Source: an uncultured Pelagibacteraceae bacterium
Lineage (GTDB): Bacteria > Pseudomonadota > Alphaproteobacteria > Pelagibacterales > Pelagibacteraceae
Assembly: GCA_902595635.1 (NCBI GenBank)
Contig: CACJQT010000009.1
Location: 1 to 55,646, forward strand
Direction: 5' to 3'
Length of the DNA stretch: 55,646 bases
Part shown: one piece after another, positions 9,801 to 18,909 of the stretch
How positions within the stretch are numbered: the first letter of the stretch is position 1
Layout of the letters: each line of letters opens with the position of its first letter
Notes under the pieces: model-generated
Database searches by the model: none
Told to the model about the DNA's origin: nothing
Seen by the model: the letters and a program-made list of their open reading frames with translations, nothing else
Program-made: the position numbers and the translations under genes

Positions 9801-10973
9801 ATGTTTGAAAAGTTTTTTAATAATAATAAAAAGAAAAGGATATTTATACCTTCAAAAATATTTTATGGTGAAAATCTAAATAATGAAATTTATGAATGTT
9901 TAAAAGAAAAAAAGATAATTATTATAGCAGATAATTTCTTTAAAAATAATTCAGTTTTTAAAAAATTAAAAAATAAATTAAATAAATATGTTGTAAATAC
10001 TTTTTATATTTCAGGTCCACCCAAAGTAGAGAACATCAATAAAATTTTTAAAAAAATTAATGGTAAATATAACACAATCTTATCTGTTGGTGGCGGTACA
10101 ATCACAGATTTTTCTAAAGCTATTATAGCCAAAAAATACTTTGGAAAATTAGATGGAATTAATATTGGAAAAGACGTATCAAATTATAAAAAAAAGAATA
10201 TACAATTAATTTCATTGCCAACAACTGTAGGATCTGGAGCTGAAACTAGTAGGTATTATGTCGTATTTGACAAAAATAACAAAAAAATTCATGGTAAATC
10301 TTGGAATTTATGTTCCGACTATGTTTTTATAGATTATTTATTAATAAAAAATCTACCTAAAGATCAAATTTTACTAAGCTCTTTTGATTGCTTCATTCAT
10401 TATGTTGAGACATTTATTTGTAAAAATGAAAAATCTTGGTTTAATGAAATATTATCGCTTAATTTAATTCCTGTAATAATTGAAGCATTAAATAATCTTT
10501 TGCATAAAAAAAAACAAAAAAAAAAAAATTTAACTAAATTAGCAGTTTGCTCATCACTGGCTGGAGCAACAATATCTAATGTTAGAACAGGTAACATACA
10601 TGAAGCAGCTGGCGCTTTATTGGAGTTAACAAATTTATCTCATGCGGAAACGTTATATATATTTTTTGAAGAATTTTTTAATTTTTATAAAAAAATACTT
10701 AATTCGAAAATAAACAATAATAATAAAAACCTAAAACATGATACAATATATTCATTAATTGAATGGTGGAAAAAAGAGTTTAAGAGGAATAGGATTGATG
10801 AAAGAATAAAAAAAAAATTGAAAAATATGAATATTTACAGTCAAGAAAATATAAATTATATTTTGAATAGAGTTAATCAAGATAAAGTTTGGAACTATAA
10901 AGAAAGTCCAATTATTCTCTCAAAAAATAAATCACAACATTTAATAAGAAAATCTTTAAGTAAATACAAATAA
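9801..10973 (+). CDS. Metal-dependent (iron-containing) alcohol dehydrogenase family protein
   Basis: This 390-residue protein belongs to the iron-containing alcohol dehydrogenase/dehydroquinate synthase-like superfamily. It has the nucleotide loop SVGGGTITDFSKAI, the PTTVGSGAETSRY stretch and the four metal ligands in expected spacing: D-x3-H in SFDCFIHYVE, then two histidines 14 residues apart in GNIHEAAGALLELTNLSH. Such enzymes in glycan clusters oxidise or reduce sugar hydroxyls (Shewanella KdnB acts on Kdo), but this substrate is unknown. The frame carries adjacent A9 and A12 runs at 10506-10527. Its stop overlaps the next start as TAATG. Confidence 0.82.
   Translation: MFEKFFNNNKKKRIFIPSKIFYGENLNNEIYECLKEKKIIIIADNFFKNNSVFKKLKNKLNKYVVNTFYISGPPKVENINKIFKKINGKYNTILSVGGGTITDFSKAIIAKKYFGKLDGINIGKDVSNYKKKNIQLISLPTTVGSGAETSRYYVVFDKNNKKIHGKSWNLCSDYVFIDYLLIKNLPKDQILLSSFDCFIHYVETFICKNEKSWFNEILSLNLIPVIIEALNNLLHKKKQKKKNLTKLAVCSSLAGATISNVRTGNIHEAAGALLELTNLSHAETLYIFFEEFFNFYKKILNSKINNNNKNLKHDTIYSLIEWWKKEFKRNRIDERIKKKLKNMNIYSQENINYILNRVNQDKVWNYKESPIILSKNKSQHLIRKSLSKYK
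10506..10527 (+). repeat. Interrupted poly(A) tract (A9-C-A12) inside the alcohol dehydrogenase gene
   Basis: Nine adenines, one cytosine and twelve adenines encode a lysine/glutamine stretch in frame. The tract is a candidate site of polymerase slippage. Confidence 0.95.
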
Positions 10974-11911
10974 TGAAAAAAATATCTGTAATTGTTCCTT
11001 GTAAAAATGAAGAGCTGAATATTAAAAATTGCTATGATGAAATTAAAAAAGTATTAGAAAAATATAATACTGAGTTTGATTACGAGATAATTTTTATAGA
11101 TAATGACTCAAATGATAGAACTGTAGAGGAAATAAAAAAACTTACAAGTATTGATAAAAAACTAAAAGCTATAATAAATTCTAGAGATTTTGGTCAAGTA
11201 AGATCGCCATATTATGCAATGCTACAAGCAACAGGAGACGTAATTATATCGGTAAATTCTGACATGCAGACACCTATTAATTTAATCGAGGATTTTGTTG
11301 AAGAATGGAAAAAAGGCTGTCTTATGGTATTAGCAATAAGAAATGAGTCACATGAAAGTTTATTTCTCAAAAGCTTTAAAAATTTATATTATAAAATTTT
11401 AGCTAAAATTTCTAATGTGGATGTTTTCCCTAATTTTATTGGATTCGGTCTTTATGATAGAAAAATAATAGAAATTTTTAGAAAAATTAAAACTATCAAT
11501 CCATATTTAAGAGGCATGGTAAGTGAGGTAGGTTTTAAAAAAAAATTTATTTATTATGACGAACCAAAAAGAATACATGGCAAAACAAAAAATAATTTTT
11601 TTTCTTTTCTTGATTTAGCTTTAATAGGTTTTACTAGCTATTCTAAAGCACCTTTAAGACTTGTTACATTGGTTGGAACTTTTTTTTCATTAATATTTTT
11701 TACAGTTTCATTAATTTATTTAATATTGAAAATAATTTATTGGAATGAATTTGAATTAGGATTTGCTCCAATTTTAATTGGCATTTTTTTTATAGGCTCA
11801 ATTCAATTGTTATCTATAGGTGTAATTGGAGAATACATAGGAGCAATTTTTGAGGATGTTAAGGATAGACCAATAGTAATCGAAAAAGAAAGAATTAATT
11901 TTGATAAGTAA
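10973..11911 (+). CDS. GtrB/ArnC-like polyprenyl-phosphate glycosyltransferase
   Basis: This 312-residue GT2-type enzyme is related to GtrB, ArnC and dolichol-phosphate mannose synthase, which move a sugar from a nucleotide donor onto undecaprenyl phosphate. The N-terminus has ISVIVPCKNEELNI and EIIFIDNDSNDRT. The DxD position reads N95-S96-D97 in VNSDMQTP where relatives usually have DAD, so the first Asp is replaced by Asn. A SRDFGQ motif is present, and two transmembrane segments follow (about residues 225-250 and 262-290). A GtrA-like flippase candidate is 2.2 kb downstream. It overlaps both neighbours (1 base upstream, 11 bases downstream). Confidence 0.86.
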   Translation: MKKISVIVPCKNEELNIKNCYDEIKKVLEKYNTEFDYEIIFIDNDSNDRTVEEIKKLTSIDKKLKAIINSRDFGQVRSPYYAMLQATGDVIISVNSDMQTPINLIEDFVEEWKKGCLMVLAIRNESHESLFLKSFKNLYYKILAKISNVDVFPNFIGFGLYDRKIIEIFRKIKTINPYLRGMVSEVGFKKKFIYYDEPKRIHGKTKNNFFSFLDLALIGFTSYSKAPLRLVTLVGTFFSLIFFTVSLIYLILKIIYWNEFELGFAPILIGIFFIGSIQLLSIGVIGEYIGAIFEDVKDRPIVIEKERINFDK

Positions 11912-13283
11912 TAAAAAATTAATTTTTATTTATACTAGCAAATATCAAAAAAATAAAATTATTGAGTTTAGAGATAAATTTAAACTAAATTTAATTTTAA
12001 AAGGAATAAAAATAAAAAATATTTCAAAATTAAATTATAAATTAAAATTAAAAAATAAATTCGCATTTCTATATAGTAAAAATTATAAATATTCTAATAT
12101 GGTAAATTTTCAAATTTTTAAAAATTTTAAAAAAAAACCTTTAAATAATAATTTATTAAATTTCAATTTAGAGAAAAATCCAAGCTTTATACTCAAGTCT
12201 GCATTATTAAAAACTTTCAAAAATGACAATGTAAATAAAATTAAAAATACACCAGATTTAAGTTCAGGTATATATATATATGGAACAGGCGTAATTGCTA
12301 AACAAGTTTTCTTGTCATGCAGTGAGAATAAAATTAAAGTTAAAGGTTTTATAGATAATTTAAATTCTTCTTCAATTAAAAAATATCTATCAAAAAGAAT
12401 TTATAAACTAAATTCTATTAATAGAAATTCAATTATTATTATCGCTTCAGGAAATTATGCTATTAAAATAAAAAATAATTTAAAAAAAAAAAAAATTAAG
12501 TATATTATAAATCTATCAGAATTTTTTAATAGTTTACATAAAACTAATGAACCAGAAAAAAATTTCTTTTCAGATTTAATTGAAAATAGATATCGTTATT
12601 TAAATTTGATAGGATATTTAGAGGACGATATTTCAAAGAAAATTATAAATCTAATTTTTAAGTATAGATTTTCATTTAATCTAAATTATTTATCTAAAGC
12701 AAAAATGTATTCAGGAAAAAATCAATGGTTTGATAAAAAAATTATAAAAAATAATAATAATTATACATTTCTTGATGGAGGAGCCTATGATGGCGATACA
12801 ATTGAAGAATTTTTAAAATTTAATTCTAACAAATATCGAAAAATATATGGATTTGAAATTAATAAAAAAAATTTTCTTTTAATGAAGAAAAAATTCAAAA
12901 ATTTTAAGAATATATTTTTATACAATAATGCTATTACAAATAATAATAATAAAGTTGTATATTTTTCTTCAAATAGTCAAACTAGTTCCAGAATTGAAAA
13001 AAAAAATAAATCTAGACCAATTAAAACAATAAAGATTGATAATTTTTTAAATCAAGAGGATTGTTTTATAAAACTTGATATAGAGGGTCAGGAAAAGAAA
13101 GCATTAATTGGTGCGAAGAAAATAATTAAAAGTAAAAAAACAATGTTAGCTATTGCATCTTATCACTTTGAAAATGATTTATGGAAATTAGCAAGTATCA
13201 TATTGAAATTTAATACAAACTATAAGTTTTATATAAGGCACTATACCCAATCAAGTTATGAAACAGTATTGTATTGTATTTAA
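11901..13283 (+). CDS. FkbM-family methyltransferase with N-terminal Rossmann-like domain
   Basis: This 460-residue protein has three parts. Residues 1-110 are basic with no recognised motif. Residues about 123-205 form a Rossmann-like unit starting IYIYGTGVIAKQVF with GFIDN. Residues about 288-460 are an FkbM methyltransferase with the SAM-binding FLDGGAYDGDTIEEF, IYGFEIN and the FIKLDIEGQEKKAL motif. FkbM enzymes O-methylate sugars, which caps or modifies glycans. The start is a TTG overlapping the previous gene by 11 bases; no ATG occurs for more than 60 codons, so TTG is favoured. The frame contains an A14 run at 12482-12495. Confidence 0.82.
   Translation: MISNKKLIFIYTSKYQKNKIIEFRDKFKLNLILKGIKIKNISKLNYKLKLKNKFAFLYSKNYKYSNMVNFQIFKNFKKKPLNNNLLNFNLEKNPSFILKSALLKTFKNDNVNKIKNTPDLSSGIYIYGTGVIAKQVFLSCSENKIKVKGFIDNLNSSSIKKYLSKRIYKLNSINRNSIIIIASGNYAIKIKNNLKKKKIKYIINLSEFFNSLHKTNEPEKNFFSDLIENRYRYLNLIGYLEDDISKKIINLIFKYRFSFNLNYLSKAKMYSGKNQWFDKKIIKNNNNYTFLDGGAYDGDTIEEFLKFNSNKYRKIYGFEINKKNFLLMKKKFKNFKNIFLYNNAITNNNNKVVYFSSNSQTSSRIEKKNKSRPIKTIKIDNFLNQEDCFIKLDIEGQEKKALIGAKKIIKSKKTMLAIASYHFENDLWKLASIILKFNTNYKFYIRHYTQSSYETVLYCI
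12482..12495 (+). repeat. Poly(A) tract, 14 bases, inside the FkbM methyltransferase gene
   Basis: This is the longest homopolymer I noticed in the window. It encodes four lysines and part of the flanking codons in frame, so a one-base change would remove the methyltransferase domain. Confidence 0.95.
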
Positions 13284-13319
13284 TGTAACTTTAATTAATA
13301 ATATGATTTACTTAAAATT

Positions 13320-14093
13320 ATGCAAACCGTTATACTAGCTGGTGGTCTAGGTTCGAGATTGTCTGAAGAGACAATTATAAAACCTAAGCCTTTAATCGAA
13401 ATAGGACAGAAACCAATTATTTGGCATTTAATGAAAATATATTCATTTTATGGACTAAATGATTTTATTGTATGCTGTGGGTATAAAGGTAATTTATTAA
13501 AAGAATATTTCTTAAATTTTGTCACTACGAACTCCGATATCAATGTCGATTTAGAAAATAACAAGTACATTATATTGAATAAAAAAAAAAAACTAAAATG
13601 GAAAATTTCATTAATTGATACCGGTGAAAAAACTCAAACAGGTGGAAGAATCAGAAAGATAAAAAAATATATAAATGGAACTTTTTGCATGACTTATGGT
13701 GATGGATTGTCAGATATAAATATAAACAAATTAATTAAATTTCATAAAAAAAATAAAAAAAAAGTAACAATGACTGTTGTAAATCCACCAAGCAAATATG
13801 GTAAAGTTAATGTAAATAAAAATTTAATTACTAAATTTGAGGAGAAACCAAGTATATCAAATAACTGGGTAAACGGTGGTTTTTTTGTTCTAGAACCGTC
13901 AATATTTAAATATTTAAAAACTGATAAAACTATTTGGGAATCTAATCCTTTAAAAACATTGTCAAAAGAAAAAGAAATTGCGGCTTTCAGACATAGTAAT
14001 TTTTGGCAATCAATGGATACTTTAAGAGAAAAAATTTTTTTAAATGATCTTTGGAATTCAAATAAAGCACCCTGGAAATGTTGGAGAGATTAA
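13320..14093 (+). CDS. rfbF: Glucose-1-phosphate cytidylyltransferase
   Basis: This 257-residue nucleotidyltransferase makes CDP-D-glucose from CTP and glucose-1-phosphate. It starts with the family signature QTVILAGGLGSRLSEET, continues with KPKPLIEIGQKPIIWHLMKI and CCGYKGNLLKEYF, and has TYGDGLSDI at the metal site and NGGFFVLEP. Length and motifs match RfbF/DdhA closely. Its product feeds rfbG (4353), which here is 8 kb upstream. The frame has an A11 run at 13581-13591. The 3' end overlaps the GtrA-like gene by 16 bases. Confidence 0.94.
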   Translation: MQTVILAGGLGSRLSEETIIKPKPLIEIGQKPIIWHLMKIYSFYGLNDFIVCCGYKGNLLKEYFLNFVTTNSDINVDLENNKYIILNKKKKLKWKISLIDTGEKTQTGGRIRKIKKYINGTFCMTYGDGLSDININKLIKFHKKNKKKVTMTVVNPPSKYGKVNVNKNLITKFEEKPSISNNWVNGGFFVLEPSIFKYLKTDKTIWESNPLKTLSKEKEIAAFRHSNFWQSMDTLREKIFLNDLWNSNKAPWKCWRD

Positions 14094-14485
14094 TTTTTTT
14101 TAAATTAAAAAACAATATTTTTACCAAATATATAATTGTCGGATCTATAAATACTTTTTTTGGATATTTTATAGGAATATTTTTTTTTTATATTTTTTAT
14201 AAAAGCTATGGCATAATATTTGTTTCTTTAATAAGTTCAGTTTTTGCAATTTCTTTCTCTTTTTTTACATATAAGATGTTTGTTTTTAGAACAGTTTATA
14301 AAAATTGGATATCTGAATATTTAAAAAGTTATATAGTTTATATTATTGGTATATTTTTAAGTACATTAATCCTTTGGATTTGCATAGAAATTTTAACAAT
14401 TAGTATCTTTATTTCACAGGGATTATCTGTAACATTAGTGGCTTTAGTAAGTTTTATTGGTCATAAAAATTTTACTTTCAAATAA
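14078..14485 (+). CDS. GtrA-like membrane protein
   Basis: This 135-residue protein has four transmembrane segments and the motifs of the GtrA family: KYIIVGSINTFFGY near the N-terminus, SFFTYKMFVFR in the middle, and SFIGHKNFTF at the extreme C-terminus. GtrA proteins are thought to flip undecaprenyl-phosphate-sugar across the inner membrane. The ATG lies inside the last codons of rfbF (16-base overlap). Together with the GtrB-like enzyme at 10973 and the GT-C protein at 5399 it could complete a decoration pathway. Confidence 0.88.
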   Translation: MLERLIFFKLKNNIFTKYIIVGSINTFFGYFIGIFFFYIFYKSYGIIFVSLISSVFAISFSFFTYKMFVFRTVYKNWISEYLKSYIVYIIGIFLSTLILWICIEILTISIFISQGLSVTLVALVSFIGHKNFTFK

Positions 14486-14514
14486 TTGTCAAAGAATATA
14501 ATTAATAAAATATA

Positions 14515-16008
14515 ATGAAAAATAATCACAATATTTTCCAAAAATTAGTTATTTTAGAAATGGCAAATAATCACATGGGTGACCTCTCACATGCATTTAA
14601 GATAATTAAAACTTATAAAAAATTTCAAAAAAAATTTAAGTTTAAATTTGCTTTTAAACTTCAATACAGACATTTGAGCACTTTCATACATAAAAGTTTT
14701 AAAAATAGGAATGACTTGCATTATATAAAAAGATTTAATGATACAAAGTTATCAAATAATCAGTTTAATAAAATTATTAATTTCATAAAAAAAAATAATT
14801 TTTATACAATCGCAACACCATTTGATGAAAAATCTGTGGATTTAATTCTTAAACAAAATTTGGATTATATTAAAGTTGCAAGTTGCTCATTTGATGATTG
14901 GCCACTATTAGAGAAGATATCAACTACCGAAAAACCATTAGTTCTCTCAACAGCCGGTGCAAGTTTAAATACTATTGATAATGTTGTCAGTTTCCTGAAA
15001 AATAGAGATAAAAACTTTTGTTTAATGCATTGTGTAGGACAATATCCAACTCCTAAAGCAAAATTAAATTTAGCAAGAATTAAACTACTAAAAAACAGAT
15101 ATGAAGATGTACCAATTGGTTATTCTACTCATGAAGATCCAAATGATTTTGTAAGTATCAAAGTTGCAATTTCACAGGGCGCAAGCACTTTTGAAAAGCA
15201 TGTAGGTCTTCCAACAAAAGATTATGATATAAATAAATATTCATTAAATCCTGATCAATGTAATAGATGGCTTTCCTCTATGAGTGATACATTTCAATCT
15301 TTAAGTAGCTCAAATATAAATATTATAGAAAAACAAAGTTTAAATTCTCTTAGAAGAGGAATTTTTTTAAAAAAGAAATATGAGAAGAATAAAAATATCA
15401 ATAAAAAAGATTTATATTTTGCTTTTCCTTGTATCGATGGGCAACTTACTGCAAATGATTTATCCAAATATACATTTCTTATATCAAAAAAAAATATTCA
15501 AAAAGATACAGCTCTAATGGTCAAAGATATTAAAATAGTGAATTCACGGAACTTAATATTTAAATATTTAACAAGAATAAAAAAATTGATATTAAAAAGT
15601 AACATAATTTATCCCAAAAATTCAAAATTAGAAATTTCCCATCATTATGGAATAGAGAATTTTTTGAGATATGGATTGTCGATGATTACAATAGTAAATA
15701 GAAAATATTGCAAAAAAATTTTGATACTTCTTCCAGGCCAAACACATCCAACTCAATATCACAAAATTAAAGAAGAGACCTTTAATATTGTTTACGGAAA
15801 AATGATTTTATATTTAGACAATAAAAAACAAATTTGTAAGCCGGGGGATATTGTTACAATTAAGAATAATGTAAAACACAAGTTTTCAACTAAAAATGGT
15901 TGCATTATTGAGGAAATATCTACTACTCATAATATTAGCGACTCTTTTTATGAGGACAAAATTATCAACAATAATAAAAATAGAAAAACAGTTCTAAATT
16001 ATTGGTAA
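14515..16008 (+). CDS. NeuB-like synthase fused to SAF-like and cupin domains
   Basis: This 497-residue protein has three parts. Residues about 10-275 are a NeuB-type TIM barrel with EMANNHMGD, IATPFDEKSVD, KVASCSFDDWPLL, HCVGQYPTP, GYSTHE and FEKHVG; such enzymes condense phosphoenolpyruvate with a hexosamine to form a nonulosonic acid. Residues about 283-345 start with SLRRGIFL and look like the SAF/antifreeze-like domain. Residues about 365-490 are a cupin with GQTHPTQYHKIKEETF (H411, H416, E420/E421) and a late NVKHKF histidine, a pattern seen in D-lyxose isomerase-type cupins. Normal NeuB is about 340-350 residues, so the cupin is an added module that might isomerise or bind the sugar substrate. 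Confidence 0.85.
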   Translation: MKNNHNIFQKLVILEMANNHMGDLSHAFKIIKTYKKFQKKFKFKFAFKLQYRHLSTFIHKSFKNRNDLHYIKRFNDTKLSNNQFNKIINFIKKNNFYTIATPFDEKSVDLILKQNLDYIKVASCSFDDWPLLEKISTTEKPLVLSTAGASLNTIDNVVSFLKNRDKNFCLMHCVGQYPTPKAKLNLARIKLLKNRYEDVPIGYSTHEDPNDFVSIKVAISQGASTFEKHVGLPTKDYDINKYSLNPDQCNRWLSSMSDTFQSLSSSNINIIEKQSLNSLRRGIFLKKKYEKNKNINKKDLYFAFPCIDGQLTANDLSKYTFLISKKNIQKDTALMVKDIKIVNSRNLIFKYLTRIKKLILKSNIIYPKNSKLEISHHYGIENFLRYGLSMITIVNRKYCKKILILLPGQTHPTQYHKIKEETFNIVYGKMILYLDNKKQICKPGDIVTIKNNVKHKFSTKNGCIIEEISTTHNISDSFYEDKIINNNKNRKTVLNYW

Positions 16009-16019
16009 ATTTTATATTT

Positions 16020-17819
16020 ATGAAAATTAAAGTTGCCGATTATATAGTCGAATTATTAAGAATAAATGGAGCAAGTAATATTTTTTTAGTTCCAGGTGGT
16101 GGTAATATGCACCTTACTGATGCAGTTAAAAGGAATAAAAAAATTAAATATTTAAGTTTCTTCCATGAACAATCTGCCTCAATAGCAGCTGAATCATACT
16201 CAAGATCAAAAAGTAAACTTGGGGTAGCTCTAGTGACTTCAGGTCCTGGATCTACAAATGCTATAACTGGAGTAGCGGGAGCTTGGATAGAGTCGGTTCC
16301 ATTAGTAGTAATCTCTGGTCAAGTTAAAACACAAGATATAAAAAATAATCCAAAGATTAGACAAAATGGTCCACAAGAAGTTGATATTACAAGTTTAATA
16401 AAAAAAATAACTAAATATTCAATAACTATTAAAAAAACAAAAAATATTGTAAAAATAATTAAAAAGGGAATAACTCAGGCTATATCATTACGCAAAGGTC
16501 CAGTTTGGATAGATATTCCCTTAGATATTCAGGGCTCAATAATAAATATAAAAAAAAAAGATTTAAAAAAAATTCAAGAAAGAAAGAAAAAATATTTTTT
16601 TCCAAAAAAAAAGATTTTAGATTTATTAAAAAAATCAAAAAAACCAATAATATTAGCTGGGCATGGTGTTAGGCTTTCAGAAGCATCAAGGGAATTCAGA
16701 AGTTTAATAAAAAAAACTGGAATCCCATTTATGACCACTTGGAATTGTATTGATTTAGTAGAATTTAAACATAATAAAAATTTAGGTAGTCCCGGTGTAG
16801 TTGCAAGAAGAAACTCAAATATATCAATCCAACTATCAGACTTAATTATTTGTATTGGAACTAGTTTAAATAAAGTAATTACAGCATTTAATGAAAAAAA
16901 TTTTGGATTTAATGCAAAAAAAATAATAGTTGATATCGATAAAGATCAATTAAATAAAGTAAAAATACCCAACTCATTAAAAATACAAGCAGATGCAAAA
17001 AATTTTATAAATTATTTAATTTCAAATGTGAAAAAAACCAATCGATATAATCGCTGGTCAAAAGATTGTTTAAACTTAAAATTAAAATTTGAAGATGAAA
17101 TGTTAGTAAGAAAAAAAAATAAAAAAATTATTAATCATTACGAATGTGTAGAAGCAATTTCTAATGCTCTCAAGGAAGGAGATATTGTTAGTACAGGTAG
17201 TTCAGGCTTAGCAATTGAGATATTTTATACCTTTTTCAAATCAAAAAGAAATCAAAGAGTTTTCTTGACATCAGGACTTGGCTCAATGGGGTATGGTATT
17301 CCATCAGCAATTGGAAATTGTGTAGCAAATAAAAAAAAAACTATACTTATCGAAAGTGATGGAAGTTTGATGTTTAATATTCAAGAATTATCAACAATAA
17401 AATCATATAATTTACCAATTAAAATTATAGTTCTTAATAATTTTGGATATGCATCTATAAGAAATACTCACTCTAATTATTTTAGTAAAAGATTTGTTGG
17501 AACAGGAAAAGAGGATAATATTTTTTACCCATCATTCAAACTAATAAGTAAGGCAAACAAATTGAAATTTTTTTGTATAACTAGCAAAAAGCAACTAAAA
17601 ACCAAACTCCCATCTTTGATTAAGGGAAAAAATCCAACTTTAATTGAAATATTACTTAATAAAAATGAGGAATTATTGCCAAAAGTTGGATCTTATATAG
17701 ATAAAAATAATAAAATTAAATCTAGACCACTACAATTAATGACACCATTAATTCCAATAAAAACATTAGATAAAATTTTAGAAAAAAAAGAGATAAGAAA
17801 TTTGTATAATAAATTATAG
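16020..17819 (+). CDS. Thiamine-diphosphate-dependent enzyme, acetolactate synthase-like (YerE-type candidate)
   Basis: This 599-residue protein has the three-domain layout of the acetolactate synthase family. The N-terminal pyrimidine domain carries the catalytic Glu in FFHEQSASIAAESYSR and SGPGSTNAITG. A central domain includes PIILAGHGVRLS. The C-terminal diphosphate domain has SGLGSMGYGIPSAIG and the metal/ThDP motif ESDGSLMFNIQEL ending in VLNN. In glycan clusters such enzymes can transfer a two-carbon unit from pyruvate to a keto-sugar, as YerE does on a CDP-3,6-dideoxy-4-ketohexose. The presence of rfbF, rfbG and a 3-dehydratase-like gene in the window makes that attractive, but it sits next to NeuB-like and DegT genes, so another sugar is possible. 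ATG 16020 is preferred over an upstream TTG at 16002 that lies inside the previous gene. Confidence 0.83.
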   Translation: MKIKVADYIVELLRINGASNIFLVPGGGNMHLTDAVKRNKKIKYLSFFHEQSASIAAESYSRSKSKLGVALVTSGPGSTNAITGVAGAWIESVPLVVISGQVKTQDIKNNPKIRQNGPQEVDITSLIKKITKYSITIKKTKNIVKIIKKGITQAISLRKGPVWIDIPLDIQGSIINIKKKDLKKIQERKKKYFFPKKKILDLLKKSKKPIILAGHGVRLSEASREFRSLIKKTGIPFMTTWNCIDLVEFKHNKNLGSPGVVARRNSNISIQLSDLIICIGTSLNKVITAFNEKNFGFNAKKIIVDIDKDQLNKVKIPNSLKIQADAKNFINYLISNVKKTNRYNRWSKDCLNLKLKFEDEMLVRKKNKKIINHYECVEAISNALKEGDIVSTGSSGLAIEIFYTFFKSKRNQRVFLTSGLGSMGYGIPSAIGNCVANKKKTILIESDGSLMFNIQELSTIKSYNLPIKIIVLNNFGYASIRNTHSNYFSKRFVGTGKEDNIFYPSFKLISKANKLKFFCITSKKQLKTKLPSLIKGKNPTLIEILLNKNEELLPKVGSYIDKNNKIKSRPLQLMTPLIPIKTLDKILEKKEIRNLYNKL

Positions 17820-17826
17820 TAAAAAT

Positions 17827-18909
17827 ATGATTAAATTCTTAAACATATACCAGAATGACAAAAATCTAATTGGTGAAATGAAAAAAGGTATAGCTAAGAT
17901 AATAAGAAATAATAATTTTATTTTAGGAGAGGAAGTAAAAAATTTTGAAAACAATTTTAAAAATTTTACAGGAACTAAATATGTAGTTGGGTGTGCGAAT
18001 GGAACAGATGCAATTTTTTTGGCTTTAAAAAGTTTAGATAAGAAAAGCGGTGAAGTAATATTACCTGCTATGACCTACATTTCTACAGTATACTCTGTCA
18101 TAAATGCTGGCTTCAAACCTGTTTTAGTAGACATTGAGGAAAATTCTCCTTTAATAGATTTAAAAAAACTAAAAAATAAAATAACAAATAAGACTATAGC
18201 CATAATACCTGTTCACTTATATGGTTCTGTAGTTAATACAAAAAATATTAAAAAACTAATTAAAGGAAAAAATATTAAAATTATCGATGATTGTTCACAA
18301 GCACATGGAGCTAAACTTGGAAAAAAGAATGTCGGAAATATAGCAGATATAAGTACTTTTAGTTTTTATCCTGGTAAAAATCTGGGTGCATACGGGGATG
18401 CTGGTGCCATAACCACAAACAATAAAAAAATTTACACACGTTTAAAATTATTACGAAACTTGGGATCTGATAAAAATAAATATTTGCATAAAATTATAGG
18501 TAACAATAGTAGACTTGATACAATTCAAGCATGTATTTTGAACCTCAAATTAAAGTTACTTAATAAACTGAATAAAAAGAGAGTTATTTTAGCACAAGTT
18601 TATAGAAAAGAAATAAAAAATAAAAAAATAAGACACCTTCATTATTCAAATAACTCCGTTTATCATCAATTTGTAATTACCATATCTCAGAGGGAAAAAT
18701 TAATAAAATATTTAAATAAATTCAATATTCCAACTGGCATTCATTACCCTAAAGCAATACATCAACATCAATCAATTAAAAAATTTTTTATTGGAAAAAG
18801 ATTTCGCAATTCAGAAAAATTATCTAAAAACTGTTTAAGTTTACCTATTGATCCATATTTAAAAAAGAATCAAATAAAAAAGATATCTAAGATCATTAAT
18901 TCTTTTTAA
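17827..18909 (+). CDS. DegT/DnrJ/EryC1/StrS-family sugar aminotransferase
   Basis: This 360-residue PLP enzyme makes amino sugars from keto-sugar nucleotides. The Schiff-base lysine is K184 in SFYPGKNLGAYGD, the pyridine-binding Asp is in IIDDCSQAHGA, and the N-terminal GCANGTDAI loop binds the cofactor phosphate. It follows the ThDP enzyme by 7 bases and overlaps the 3' end of the convergent oxidoreductase gene by 14 bases. With the NeuB-like and Gfo/Idh genes it forms a probable amino-sugar or amino-nonulosonate module. Unlike the paralogue at 26848 it retains the catalytic lysine. Confidence 0.92.
   Translation: MIKFLNIYQNDKNLIGEMKKGIAKIIRNNNFILGEEVKNFENNFKNFTGTKYVVGCANGTDAIFLALKSLDKKSGEVILPAMTYISTVYSVINAGFKPVLVDIEENSPLIDLKKLKNKITNKTIAIIPVHLYGSVVNTKNIKKLIKGKNIKIIDDCSQAHGAKLGKKNVGNIADISTFSFYPGKNLGAYGDAGAITTNNKKIYTRLKLLRNLGSDKNKYLHKIIGNNSRLDTIQACILNLKLKLLNKLNKKRVILAQVYRKEIKNKKIRHLHYSNNSVYHQFVITISQREKLIKYLNKFNIPTGIHYPKAIHQHQSIKKFFIGKRFRNSEKLSKNCLSLPIDPYLKKNQIKKISKIINSF

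Noticed and set aside
9801..18909. KdnB-KdnA-like pair (metal alcohol dehydrogenase plus DegT aminotransferase) making 8-amino-Kdo
   Set aside because: The two genes are 7 kb apart and the families are too broad to support this substrate.
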